From: Albula goreensis
Lineage: Eukaryota > Chordata > Actinopteri > Albuliformes > Albulidae
Length of the DNA: 64,000 nt
NCBI GenBank assembly: GCA_022829145.1
Contig: CM040762.1
Span: forward strand, 26,411,436-26,475,435
Direction of reading: 5' to 3'
Part shown: positions 12,396 through 22,735 of the stretch, in pieces
Layout: each line of letters opens with the position of its first letter
Numbering within the stretch: position 1 is the stretch's first letter
Notes under the pieces: generated by a model
What the model was told of the DNA's origin: nothing
The model's database searches: none
What the model saw: the letters and a program-made list of their open reading frames with translations, nothing else
Made by a program: the position numbers and the translations under genes

Positions 12396-13800
12396 CATTA
12401 CATTACATTAGAGGCAGACACGCTTATCCAGAGCAACTTTCAACTTACAGTCACTAAGCTGGTGACAAGAGTGAGAAGAGTAAGAGTCCTATGTACCAGA
12501 AGGGATCGTATGGACTAAACCCTGTGGGTGACCTGTTGAAGAGACAACAAAACGAAAACCATTAGTAACAACAATAGCATCCATAAAACAGCAAAATTAG
12601 GTCACTACAAGTAGGACTATGGCAAACTAGAGGAGCTAGGGAGCAACAGAGAGAGGTGCATCCTGAAGAGGTGAATCTTCTCTCTGGGCTTGAAGGTGGA
12701 CAGACTATCCACTGTTCTGACCTCCGTGTTCAATCAGTGGGTAGCCAATGCAAGCATGGAGGAGAGGGGGCACCAGTCATGCTGATGATGCAGACCAGAG
12801 CATACAGGAAGACGCTTAGGGTCTGATGATCTTTTTATGATAACATGGAGCTGTAACATTTCAACCATAACAGGTAGCCAGTGGAGGTCGATGAGGAGTT
12901 GAGTGACGTGGGAGCGTCTGGGGAGGTTGAAGAACAGATGAGCAGCAGCGTTCTGAATGAGCTGCAAGGGTTTGATAGTAGCTGCTGGAAGGCCAGCAAG
13001 GAGGGAGTTGCAGTAGTCCAGGCGGGAGAGTTCTGCTGCTTGGACTAACAGCTGCATGGAATAGGGGGTGAGAACGGTGGGGATTCTTATGATGTTATAC
13101 AGGAAGAATCTGCACACCCGGCTCAGATGGTCCGTTTGTTATTGAACACCACTCCGAGATTCTTGGCGCAGGATAATGTTGACAGGATGGTGTCACCCAG
13201 GGAGATGAAGAAGTCCAACAGGGGGGGTGGAAGGGGCTGGAAAGAAGAGGAGGTCTGTCTTATCTGGGTTGAGCTTAAGATAGTGGGTGTCCAGCCAGCT
13301 CTGGATGTCCCGCAGACAAGCAGAGATCCAGATGGAGAATGAGAAAAAGAGATGGCCGTCATCAGCATAACAATGATAAGACAAGCCATGGGCAGAGATG
13401 ACAGGTCCAAGAGAACAGGTAAAGAGAGAGAAGTGGGCCAAGGACAGAGCCACTGATTCACTGATTGAGAGGAGTGTGGTCTCAGTCAAGTGGCCAGGTC
13501 TGAAGCCAGACTGGTGGGGGTGCAGGAGATTATTCTGAGAAAAGAAACAGGAGAGTTTAATAGAGGCAGCACATTCAAGAGTTTTAGGATAAGAAAGGCA
13601 GTAAAAATATGGGGCAGAAGTTTTGGATGAGGGGTCCATGGTGGGTTTCTTCAATTGGTGGGTGATGTGAGCCTGCTTGAAGGAAGAGGGAAAGCATATA
13701 AAATATAGGGGGGTATTTTTTCCATCATGTCCCTTTCCACTTATAATGATGCAGTAGTCATTCAAGCCATGGTTGCACTGTGAAGTTGGCACAAGCAGCG
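12396..13800 (-). mobile_element. L2-type LINE, 5'-truncated, minus strand
   Basis: On the minus strand, reverse-transcriptase pieces occur in order. HQSGFRPGHLTETTLL lies near 13500, and the catalytic CYADDGHLFFSF at about 13357-13372 (normally YADDTQ in this group). DTHYLKLNPDKTDLLF lies near 13270 and LDYCNSLLAGLPAATIKPLQ near 13010. The 3' tail is at 12397-12440, where the plus strand reads CATTACATTA followed by AGACACGCTTATCCAGAGC, a tail I know from L2-like elements of fish. At least three frameshifts separate the pieces, so it is inactive. It was inserted opposite to CAVIN1. Confidence 0.8.
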
Positions 13801-14165
13801 ATGGAGACTATGGAATGGATAGAGGTAGTAGAGCTACTCTGGACTACATATTGTTGATTTGAAATTGTTTATTTGATTCTACATAGATCATTTTCAACTG
13901 TCAGGGCTATGACAGGGACTCAAGCTCAAAGAGAACATTCACTTTCACATTGGGAAAAGTGTGAAGATGTTGAATCACTCTGGCAGGTGTTATAAAGTAG
14001 GTTCATGAATGTTGCTCATGAATGTGGCTCAAAGGATGATTTTAAAACTACAATAGTAATGCACATTAATGATGATTGAAAATCTGTATGAAACCTTGGC
14101 AGTTATGATAAGTGTGTTAGTGTGGTGATACAGAGAAAATTGCCCTGTTACTGACCATGATGTCA

Positions 14166-14269
<104 letters not shown>

Positions 14270-14444
14270 AGAAATATGCACATACACAGCTCTGTAGTGT
14301 CAGTATTTTTATATAAATGCTCAACATAGGCCCTGTGGATTCAGGTGTCTGTACATATACAAGTCAGAACATTGTTGAACTAAGTAACTAAAAGCTTCAT
14401 ACACATTTTTTATGAGGAAATCATAAAAAGACATTTTTTGTACT

Positions 14445-14525
14445 GTTCTTATGCACTTTGCCTTGTAAGTCGTTCTGGATAAGAGCATCTAACAAATGCC
14501 GTTAATGTAATGTAACTGTAATGAG
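14445..14525 (+). mobile_element. L2-type LINE or SINE 3' tail, plus strand
   Basis: CTTGTAAGTCGTTCTGGATAAGAGCATCTAACAAATGCCGTTAATGTAATGTAA-type tail (key words CTGGATAAGAGC at 14473 and the ATGTAATGTAA end). It is the complement of the tails at 12400 and 40410, so it belongs to the same tail family in the opposite orientation. Nothing coding remains upstream. Confidence 0.7.
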
Positions 14526-14529
14526 GACA

Positions 14530-15490
14530 AAACAAGGAGATCCTAAGCTTAAATGCTGTAATTACTTACTCCAACATATTCTGCTCAATAATCATAGATA
14601 CATAGGTTTTGTAAATGTATACTTGCTTAACTCATGTATCCAAGTTTAATAAAAAAAAACAAAGGAAACAAATTCCCCTAAACAGGGAATCCAACATAGT
14701 TTGTGCTTACTCAGTGTGATGTTTATGCCCATCATTTGAGGCAACACAACCACACTTAGGAAGGACCTAACAGCATATCTTAACATTCAAAATCAAAGGC
14801 ATTGATCAAATTGCTACACAGAATACAAGCAATAAAATATAGACAAATAAAACTAAACAAAACAGAAACACACACAGGACAAGCAAGGAAATGGAAGAGA
14901 TGAAGGAACATATTTAAAATGTACATTCAAATATAGAAATATATTTATTTAGTCAAAAGTCTGCATTTCCAACATTGCAGAGAGATGATCAATCTAATTT
15001 CCTTAAGTGAATCATATTTAGATAACTTTAATATGAAGAAATTGCGGAAATTTTTTCCTGATTGAATCTACAGGTCTTGCTGGGAAAGATTGTTTATGGG
15101 CCACCCTCGAAGAGATTTGTGGGTTTATTCTTGTGGCTGGCTATAAATACCCTTCACTAAACATCAAAGTAAGGTACTACTGCTTCCTGATTTGATGAGG
15201 CATTTCTCTTTGGAAATATCTTAAGTTTTATTATTCCTTTCCTGTGGTAACATAATTTTCTCTTCACCCTGCCTTCCCAACAAATGAATGTTGCCCTGGT
15301 TCATTTCATTCTCACCCTAATTTCCGACTCACTTCCATTCATTTCACAAAATTCATATTGTCAAGTATTAAAAAATAAAAGCATTGTATATTTAATATGA
15401 AAATATGTATGGCTAGTGCATTGACCTATCTTTTTAAATGAGACTTTTACTGTTTGTAAGAACCATGCCCTCTGTCCTTTCTGTGCCTGC
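14530..15490. other. No gene seen; end of CAVIN1 intron
   Basis: A+T-rich sequence that ends in a pyrimidine-rich stretch and a CTGCAG acceptor at 15487-15492. No motif for the missing cavin-1 segment (KLPAKLS-like) was seen here. Confidence 0.55.
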
Positions 15491-15492
15491 AG

Positions 15493-16188
15493 GTGGAAGG
15501 GAAGACCGCTGTGCAGGGTCTGGAGCCAGTGGCAGAGGGCACCGAGGGGGCGGAGGAGCTGGAGGTCCAGGGGGACGACGCCAAGGTGGGTGTCTCCTCT
15601 GATGAGGAGGTGGAGATTGAGGAGATCATCGAGGAGTCGCGGGCAGCACGCATCAAGCGCAGCGGGCGGCAGCAGATGGATAACATAAAAAAGGCTTTCT
15701 CCAAGGAGAAGATGGAAAAGACCCGGCAGAAAACCAAGGAGAATCTGGAGAAAACCCGGCAGAAGACCCGTGAGAACATGGAGAAGACCAAGCACAACCT
15801 GGAGAAGAAGATGGGCAAACTAGGCACCCAGATGGCTATCAAGTCTGAGCGCAAGGAGAAGATAAAAACATCACAGGAGAAGATGAAGAAATCTTTCACA
15901 CCTGACCACACCATCCATGCCCGCTCTAAGTCATCTGTCTACAAGGTTCCCCCCTTCACTTTCCATGTGAAAAAGGTACGGGAGGGGGAGATGGAGGTGG
16001 AGAGCAATGAGGGAGGGGAGGCTGAGGAGGAGGCTGAGGAGAAGCCTGTGGAGGGGGCCCTGGAGGAGGCCCTGGAGGAGGCCCTGGAGCTGCAAACCTC
16101 TGATGGGCCGGAGGTCCAGACCCTGCTGAAGGTGGCTGAGGACTCAGAGCTGGTGCTGGTGGAGCTGGATCAAAAGGACAGCAAATAA
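15493..16188 (+). CDS. CAVIN1: Cavin-1 (PTRF), last coding exon
   Basis: Cavin-1 is a trimeric coiled-coil coat protein of caveolae that binds phosphatidylserine and caveolin-rich membrane; it was first described as an RNA polymerase I transcript release factor. This exon starts after CCTGCAG at 15492 and runs 231 codons to TAA at 16186. Counting from the exon start, an acidic block (residues 36-49, SSDEEVEIEEIIEE) is followed by the conserved ESRAARIKRSG and KKAFSKEKMEKT. Three 11-residue repeats follow (72-82, 83-93, 94-104, type ENLEKTRQKTR), the undecad repeats of the second helical region. The C-terminal signature SFTPDHTIHARSKSSVY then KVPPFTFHVKKVREG covers 134-165, and a Glu-rich tail ends in DQKDSK. 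The sequence is high in G+C compared with its flanks. Exon 1, which carries the trimerising first helical region, is not in the window. The segment like KLPAKLS that opens the human second exon is absent here, so an extra small exon or fish-specific divergence is possible. Identification is firm. Confidence 0.95.
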   Translation: MEGKTAVQGLEPVAEGTEGAEELEVQGDDAKVGVSSDEEVEIEEIIEESRAARIKRSGRQQMDNIKKAFSKEKMEKTRQKTKENLEKTRQKTRENMEKTKHNLEKKMGKLGTQMAIKSERKEKIKTSQEKMKKSFTPDHTIHARSKSSVYKVPPFTFHVKKVREGEMEVESNEGGEAEEEAEEKPVEGALEEALEEALELQTSDGPEVQTLLKVAEDSELVLVELDQKDSK

Positions 16189-16800
16189 CACAGAGGGAGG
16201 GAGGATGGTGAGGAAGGAATCAAAATGCAGGATGATGAGGGAAGGTAGTGAATCAAAATGTAGAGTGATGGAGGGTAAGGAATGCAAACACTGTTGCAAA
16301 CATGGTGATAACTGTTCTGACATGGTGTGAATAAGGGACATTTGCAGGCTATGGTGGGTGAGTAGTTGTTTTTTTTCTCAGTTGTTAGCATGGTAACCAT
16401 AGTTACTGTAACAGTTTCAGGATCTTCTACTCCCATGTAAGCAAAGGAAATGAAGTTTAAAATAGTTTTTTTTTTTTACAACAGACTTCTTTACTGTCCA
16501 TTTTATATGTTTTGATTTATTTCTAAGTTTTGGTTGACTGTGCTTTTAATGTTTGCTTAATGTTAAGTTTTTTTCAGATTTTAGAATCATATGGTTACTT
16601 TAGAAAGCAACTCACTGTGTATTCCCTGATGTATTTCATTTTAAATGCTTACAATAATTCAGCAATTCAACATAACTGCAAGCAGTGAGTACCCTGAGAG
16701 GTGAAGATGATGTGTGCTCTGTTAAGTGGAGCTTTGAGAAGGTGAGGCTGCTGTGTCGGCTGTGATGCTTGAATTAATAAAGGTGAAAATGGATCGCTGG
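16189..16800 (+). other. CAVIN1: Probable CAVIN1 3' untranslated region
   Basis: Non-coding sequence directly after the CAVIN1 stop, with a T-run at 16467-16478. It reaches the first good AATAAA. The transcript end is inferred from that signal only. Confidence 0.5.
16776..16781 (+). terminator. CAVIN1: Candidate CAVIN1 polyadenylation signal AATAAA
   Basis: Canonical AATAAA about 590 bases after the CAVIN1 stop codon, followed within 40 bases by a GT-rich stretch (CAGTGGGGAGTGTTTTTGG). It is the first canonical hexamer downstream of the stop. Confidence 0.5.
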
Positions 16801-16994
16801 GACACACAGTGGGGAGTGTTTTTGGCATGCACAGTGTGATAGCAGAAATCACATAAGACAAAACCCACAACACATGCACAGTTATGTAAAGATACACATA
16901 CATACATACACACACAGGCAAGATAGCGGAATTGGGGCAGATATTATTTGAAACTACACATGCATGCTATGCCCCAGTTGTGCTTGCTTGCCAC

Positions 16995-17350
16995 CTAAAG
17001 AATGTTGTAATATTGGCCATGCCTCGCCGGGAGTTCGATACGGGTTAGGTCGGTCTAAAATCTCCGGTTGGTACATTGGAATAGCGCCATCCTCTGGCTG
17101 CTTGGGCGCTTGCGGCGGCACAAACTGATTGTACGCTGACTACGTCTTCCTCCGACATCATAGGCAGTGTGCGACTGGTGGTACGGCCACAATGTGAAAA
17201 AGAAGCGGGATTGTCAACACGTGATTTGGAAGAGTCACGTGCGCGACCTCTCCTCCCATAGCTGTCAGGGGCGGCATGCTGCGGTGAGATCAACCAGTTC
17301 GGTTGAGCATTCGGGTTGGGAAAAAAGGGGAAAAAATCAGGAATTCAAAT
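16995..17350 (+). repeat. SINE-like interspersed repeat, younger copy
   Basis: G+C-rich island with several CpGs, ending in GGGTTGGGAAAAAAGGGG and an A/T tail (TAAAAAAAAATAATAATA). It matches 4318-4590 in order. A GAGTTCGATACGGG word at 17031 resembles a Pol III B box, as in tRNA-derived SINE heads, but no tRNA fold was found. The class remains an inference. Confidence 0.6.
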
Positions 17351-17485
17351 TAAAAAAAAATAATAATATTATAATTACTGGGCCACTTGCATGGGAGAAT
17401 TACTTAAATTACAGTGTCTTTTAAAAAGGCTGTCCAGAAAGCACAGAGAGCAGTGCAGATGAGGCTGCTGGGGAGAGGAAACTGT

Positions 17486-17594
17486 ATGATTTTACACTGA
17501 GTGATTTTGCACTGAATGATTTAACACTACAAGATTTTACACTGATTGATTTTTACATGGCATCATTTTACACTGCAGAGTTTTACACTGCGGA
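17486..17594. repeat. Short tandem repeat, 16-17-bp unit
   Basis: Seven imperfect units of the type TGATTTTACACTGAG, where TTTTACACTG or a one-base variant recurs every 16-17 bases. Confidence 0.75.
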
Positions 17595-17599
17595 CTTGA

Positions 17600-18350
17600 T
17601 GGATGTCAGCATGATGAAGTTAACTTGCACCTTTTATTAAATTGCTGAACTTCTACAGACCTTGAATTGCTGATTGTGACCTGCTGTATTAAGCTGCATT
17701 CTGTTTCTGACCTTGTACCATAAACCTATAATTACAACTTAAGAGCATTTAAGTGTGAGGTCCTGTCATTTATTTAAAATGGTAGTGTGTGTAATTACAG
17801 ATGTTTTTGTCGATTTGCTGAAGTACAAATTCAACCTGTAGCCTATTATGTCATCCTATACTAAGTCTGTGTAAAACCCATTGTGGCATAGCACAGGTTG
17901 TCTCTCCATTACAATATACAACAGTAAATAGGCTTTAAGGTAACTTCCTTAACCATACATTTAAATAGGCCTGCACTGCAGTGTATTAGGCTGCATTTCC
18001 CTAAGCATTAAACATTTCTATTGAAATAATATTACAGAGTATGAAAAAAAGTAAATAACACAACTCAATAAATTCCAGAACATTCCCTGCCGAGTCTCTG
18101 GTCCCATACAACCTGATCAATTGTCTCCTAAGTCCTTAGATGACAGAGAAAGACTGACTTCTGAAATGAGGCAACCAGTGTTCCTTTTTTGTCACTTTAA
18201 CATCAACCCTCCTCTATAGACCATCTTTGCTTGATAGGGTCTTTAGAATGACAGCCACAGGCCACCCAATTTACTCAGCTTGACTGTCTTTCATCAATGT
18301 CTTTCATCATCAATGTCCCCTTCTTTGAGACTCAGCCACTTGTCTAGCCA
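17600..18350. other. No gene seen
   Basis: A+T-rich sequence between CAVIN1 and the BEL/Pao remnant. No supported feature. Confidence 0.5.
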
Positions 18351-18359
18351 CATCAGACT

Positions 18360-19960
18360 CTGTAAGGTGCCAAGGCATTCTCTCCTCCATCTACTAAAAA
18401 GGGTATCCAATCGTCTTTGAAACTGTTTCCTCTATTCCTTGTTCAGATCACCTTTCACAAAGTCTCCAGGTGGAGGAGGCACTGTACTAGGCTTTTGGCT
18501 CAAGAGCATAGCTGGAGAGAGAATGAGTGGTGATTCTGGGCCTGAAGACATTTGGTTGAGGAGTCTTGCATTCATCACTGCAGTGGTCTCTGCCATGAGA
18601 ATAATCAGGAACTCATGTGTGAGGCATGTGCATTTCTCTCAAAGTAGCAAACAATCCAGGATATGACAGGCAATGCAAATCATAAATTCCCAAACATTAC
18701 CAATATGACATGTATAGGAGGGATTGAATAGCCTGGCACACTGCTGCTTTTCTGTATACCCTCTGAGCATGGAGCCTGCCCTGTCTATCTCTGGCTCTCC
18801 AGAAGCACAAACAAAGTTTGTGCCACAATCCATGTGCATTAGCCCAGCTTGTCTCAGCTTGACCTCCTCTGATTCGTTGAGAGACCACTTCTCATAGCCA
18901 AAAAATATCAACACCTACATAGGTGCAAGGTGGTGTTACCTACAACCACTCTGCTGGCAAGACTCTTGGTAACCTGTCTTTCCATAGAGTTTCCTGCAGA
19001 TGACATACGTGAAAATTAAATTACTGATTGTCATTTGAATTAAACCAACCACAAACCACCAGCTCTCACTGCACGACAAATTAAGTTTAGTAGCTTTGCC
19101 TTACTTATCTGATCACTAACTGTAACAATGTGGTATTCATGTTCCTAAGAACACATTGGTGGCACTCCAATAGTTGAAAGGGGCTTATCACAGTAAAATG
19201 ATTTTCTGAGTTCTATCAAAGTATCTAAACAGCGCTGTACACAGCAGAGCATTATATTCAGAAACTGACTGAATCAACACAGCAATCAGTGCTAACCAAC
19301 AACTGGATAAACACTAATATACAGATGCACAACCTTACTTGGGATGTTATATGGCCACTATCAAAATTGATGCCCCAAATGTTGCTGATTCAGCTGATTA
19401 TTCTATAGAATGCTCATTCAATAAGTTGCCTTCCTCCTCCTTAGCTGCTCTCCTCTAACCATAGATGGTGATGAAGGTGATAAAACATAAAACATAACAT
19501 GCATCCAATTAATCCACTATTTCGCTGTCAAAGTCATTGGTCTGGTACCACAGGAAGTGGAGGAAATCCCTGTGAACTTCTTTCACCAGGAAGCTATGAA
19601 ACACATGTTGAATGTCAGCAAAGATGTCCACAGGCTCTTTCTGAAATCTCATTGAGCAACCCAAGGAGGCTGTTGTTCAGATTAGGGCCTGTGAGCATCA
19701 CATCATTTAGCAAAACTCCTTCATAAGGTGAACTGGAGTCAAAGACTACATGAATCTTGCCTGGCTCTCTGGAGTGATACACTCTAAACAATAGTAGGTC
19801 CATAATTCTTCACCCTCCTGAAGAAATGGCTCATGTTTCTGTGTGCTTGCTGCATGTTTCTCCAGGAACTCTAAAACGAGTGCTTTTATTTGAGGTCACT
19901 TTTCTAGAGTGTTTTGCAATGATGTGAGGCACTTACACGCACCGTCCTTATTGTTAGGCA
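18360..19960 (-). pseudogene. BEL/Pao LTR-retrotransposon pol remnant (RT and integrase)
   Basis: On the minus strand, 19803-19615 encodes the reverse-transcriptase entry block KIHVVFDSSSPYEGVLLND followed by GPNLNNSLLG. The next stretch (about 19620-19500) continues with EPVDIFADIQHVFHSFLV, the position of the first catalytic aspartate in the family. After a gap where the rest of RT and RNase H should be, 18914-18639 holds integrase-core pieces: MDCGTNF, then FNPSYTCHIGNVWE with the final Glu of the DDE triad. Below it, about 18640-18440, is ESPLILSPAMLLSQKPS, the usual end of the integrase region. The order is correct but about 600 bases are degraded or deleted between RT and integrase, and stops interrupt it. 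It is a different set of domains from the 1.8-3.4-kb remnant. Confidence 0.75.
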
Positions 19961-20599
19961 GTTCTCTTCTAGACACCTGAAAGTGTTATGGCACAACCCA
20001 ACTGCTGGAACTGTCTTGATTGAACCCATGATTTGAAGGAATCAGACATCATTGAACAATGATGGAAGCTTATGCTTTTTCACAGTGCAAGGGATAGACT
20101 GACTTAGGTGTTCTCAAATACATTGAGAGTGTCTCCAAACATGGGCTCTAAAGGGTCTAAATAAAAAATAAATACATAAATAAAATAAAAATGCATTAGA
20201 TCGGTTGCAGTGAATGGATGCGGTATCAGTCCTACCCGAATGGTTATCAGGTCTCTCGTCCCTCATTTTGTGAAAGGTATATCTACACTGCAGTATTCTC
20301 CAGACCTTAAGTTCAGCAATAAAGTCTACAAATGTAAGTACCTTTGGTCCTAGGCATGGGTAAGTTAGAGGTATAACTATATAACTCTGTTGGGGCCATA
20401 CAGTATGTAAAACACCAAGATAGCCTACTTAAAGATAAAAAAAAGTATTAGGTTGCATAGTTAAGAAGAGCAAATTCAGGTAGCTATCCAGTCAGAAATA
20501 TGCAAACCCTCAAAGTATGTCTTAAAAGGCGATCAGGTATCAAAGAATTTGTTTTTTGAACCTCTGAGACTAAATTTGATCTTTTCAAGTTGAATGTGA

Positions 20600-22345
20600 G
20601 ACATTAGGGTTATGCCATGCCAACTAAGCTAGGACCCCCAGTTCATGTCATGGATTTTCCCAAAACAATTTATGTAAAAGCCTCACCACTTGCTTATTTT
20701 TCAGTGGATGGGTTGAAATTTGCACTGAACATCCAAGAAACCCTAAGGATAATTTGCAACATGTGTTCATGTACATAGTTATTGCTGAATGTTTTACAGT
20801 AATCAAATTAATAAAACATACCCAAATGAAGAATCTTTATTCTTTATTCTATATAAAAATTTATATCGCCACAAGTTTTCACTTTCTTGCAACCAAAGTT
20901 TGATTCTGTACAGTATTAATATAGTTCTCTCACATCTAGAAGTTATTTGGCCCTGCATAGAAATTGAGTGAAAACAGATCTTGCTAAATATAGCTTCATA
21001 ACTGAAAAACCCACTTTTTAACTGTAATTTTTCCCAAGAAAGATTTTCGTAATTTTTTTGAAGTTTTTTATGTGAAAGTGTTAGTATACATTGCCCATAT
21101 ATATAAAAAATAAAGATGTAATATTACTCCTTCATCATTTAATAATGTTTTGCATGCAGTGGTTCTATTTCATAGGTAGATATTTGTACAATGTTGACTT
21201 CAGCATCTCTGTGTGACACCTGTTGAGCCTGTTTTTCATTGGGTTCAGGAAATTTGCAAGCTACAGCTTGTAATGGCGTGGTTTGTTGCATACTCTAGTG
21301 AAACTTTTGGTGAAATAAGGTTTTCTTCAGAAATAGTGTTGTGATCTCTTCAACTTGCATCCCAACAGCAAACAGAGTTGCTTTCTGAGGATCATAAATA
21401 CAGAGAAAGCAAGGGACCTTACAAACTAACAGGAAGGTCTTTCAAGCCAGGACAGAAGTGGTGTTCCCTATGTGTGAATGTGTGTCCCCCCATGTTCATC
21501 TAGTATGCAACAAACCAAACCATTACAATCTGTAACTTGCAACCCAATGAAAAGCAGGCCCAATAGGTATCACACAGAGATAAAAAACCTTGAAGTCAAA
21601 ATAGTACAAATATCTACCTATGAAATAGAACCACTGAATGTAATATTACAGCCAGTGAAGTAAATGAAAAATTAGCTATTTTCACAAAATCATTAAATGA
21701 TGGAGGAGTAATACAACATCTTTAATTTTTTTATATATGTGCAATGCATACTAACATTTCCCATAACAAAGTTTCAAGGAAATTACAATAATCCTTCTTG
21801 GGAAAATATAAAATTTAGTTTTCAGTTCTAAAGCTATATTTAGCAAGCATTTTTTATGCAGGACCAATTAACTTCTAAATGTATATTAATTATTAATACT
21901 ACTATATAGAATCAAACTTTGATTGCAAGAAAGTGAAAACTAGTGGAGATATACATTTTTGAAAATGCACAATTCTTCGTTCAGGTATGTTTTATTAATT
22001 TGATTACTGTAAATCATACAGCAATCAGCTATGTACATAAACACATTTTGCAAATTATCCTTAGGGTTTCTTGGATGTTCAGTACAAATTTCAACCCAAT
22101 TCACTGAAAAATAAGCAATTGGTGAAGCTTAGAATACGCATACAAAGAATCGCAAAAATGCTCAGAGGGCCAAACTTTAAAAAATTCCTGACTAAAAAAG
22201 TGTTAGTAGAGTAGGGAGTAGAGCTATAGGATTTTGCAAGGTCACATGAATTTAATGGAAGTTTTTACATGAATTTTTTTGGGAAAATCCAAGACATGAA
22301 CTGGGGGTCTGAGGTGAGTTGGCATGGAATGATCCAGTACTTCTC
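20600..22345. repeat. Large imperfect palindrome, 0.7-kb arms
   Basis: The left arm (about 20615-21295) reads inward from GCCATGCCAACTAAGC and ACCCCCAGTTCATGTCATGG. The right arm (about 21500-22340) ends with the complement, CAAGACATGAACTGGGGGTC and GAGTTGGCATGG. Further pairs are TGAACATCCAAGAAACCCTA with TAGGGTTTCTTGGATGTTCA, AGTTTTCACTTTCTTGCAA with TTGCAAGAAAGTGAAAACT, ATGATTTAATGA-type words around 21140 and 21700, and TGGTTTGTTGCATAC (21280) with TATGCAACAAACCA (21502). The loop is about 200 bases. The right arm carries about 100 extra bases near 22150-22260. The layout fits a foldback or long-TIR transposon without a transposase gene. Confidence 0.85.
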
Positions 22346-22384
22346 TAATCCACCCACCATGTGTTAATTGTTTTCCTTCACTTT

Positions 22385-22445
22385 GTGTAGCACTTTGGTC
22401 AAATCCTTGTTGTTTTTAAATGTGCTTTATAAATAAATCTGCCTT
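22385..22445 (+). mobile_element. LINE 3' tail fragment
   Basis: GTAGCACTTTGGTCAA, then TTTTTAAATGTGCTTTATAAATAAA and a (TGCCT)n-like end. This is a 3' tail I know from fish LINE/SINE families. It overlaps the end of the minus-strand frame described next. Confidence 0.6.
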
Positions 22446-22499
22446 GCCTTGCCTAGGAGGTGCGGCCCTGTTCCAATTTAAGAGAATAAGAGGCCTTGC

Positions 22500-22735
22500 C
22501 AGAAGTGCCACCACAGAGTCAAAAAAGGTCTTCAGGAGTACCCCCTGCACTCCAAAATATCTGAGCCCCCTCAGCAGATAGAGTCTGCTCTGGCCTTGCT
22601 TATGTAGTGCATTAGTGTTGTCAGTCCAGTCAAGTTTATTATTCAAGTGAACACCCAGGTATTTATAAGATCTCACCATGTCAATGTCCTTCCCCTGGAT
22701 GTTCACTGGTGTAGGAGGAGAGTGTTTGCACTTGC
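22500..22735 (-). mobile_element. Jockey-like LINE RT C-terminal fragment
   Basis: The minus strand reads PVNIQGKDIDMVRSYKYLGV, then HLNNKLDWTDNT and GQSRLYLLRGLRYFGV, the block after the catalytic domain in jockey-superfamily reverse transcriptases of fish (usually followed by a Cys/Trp-rich end, lost here). It is in one frame with the L1-type piece next to it. Confidence 0.75.

Noticed and set aside
15361-15914. Minus-strand frames of 144 and 155 codons opposite CAVIN1
   Set aside because: They lie antisense to the G+C-rich, strongly conserved CAVIN1 exon and have no recognisable domain. They are shadows of the real frame.
17020-17060. B-box-like GTTCGATAC as a possible tRNA gene
   Set aside because: No acceptor stem, anticodon arm or A box at proper spacing. 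It is better explained as part of the SINE-like repeat.
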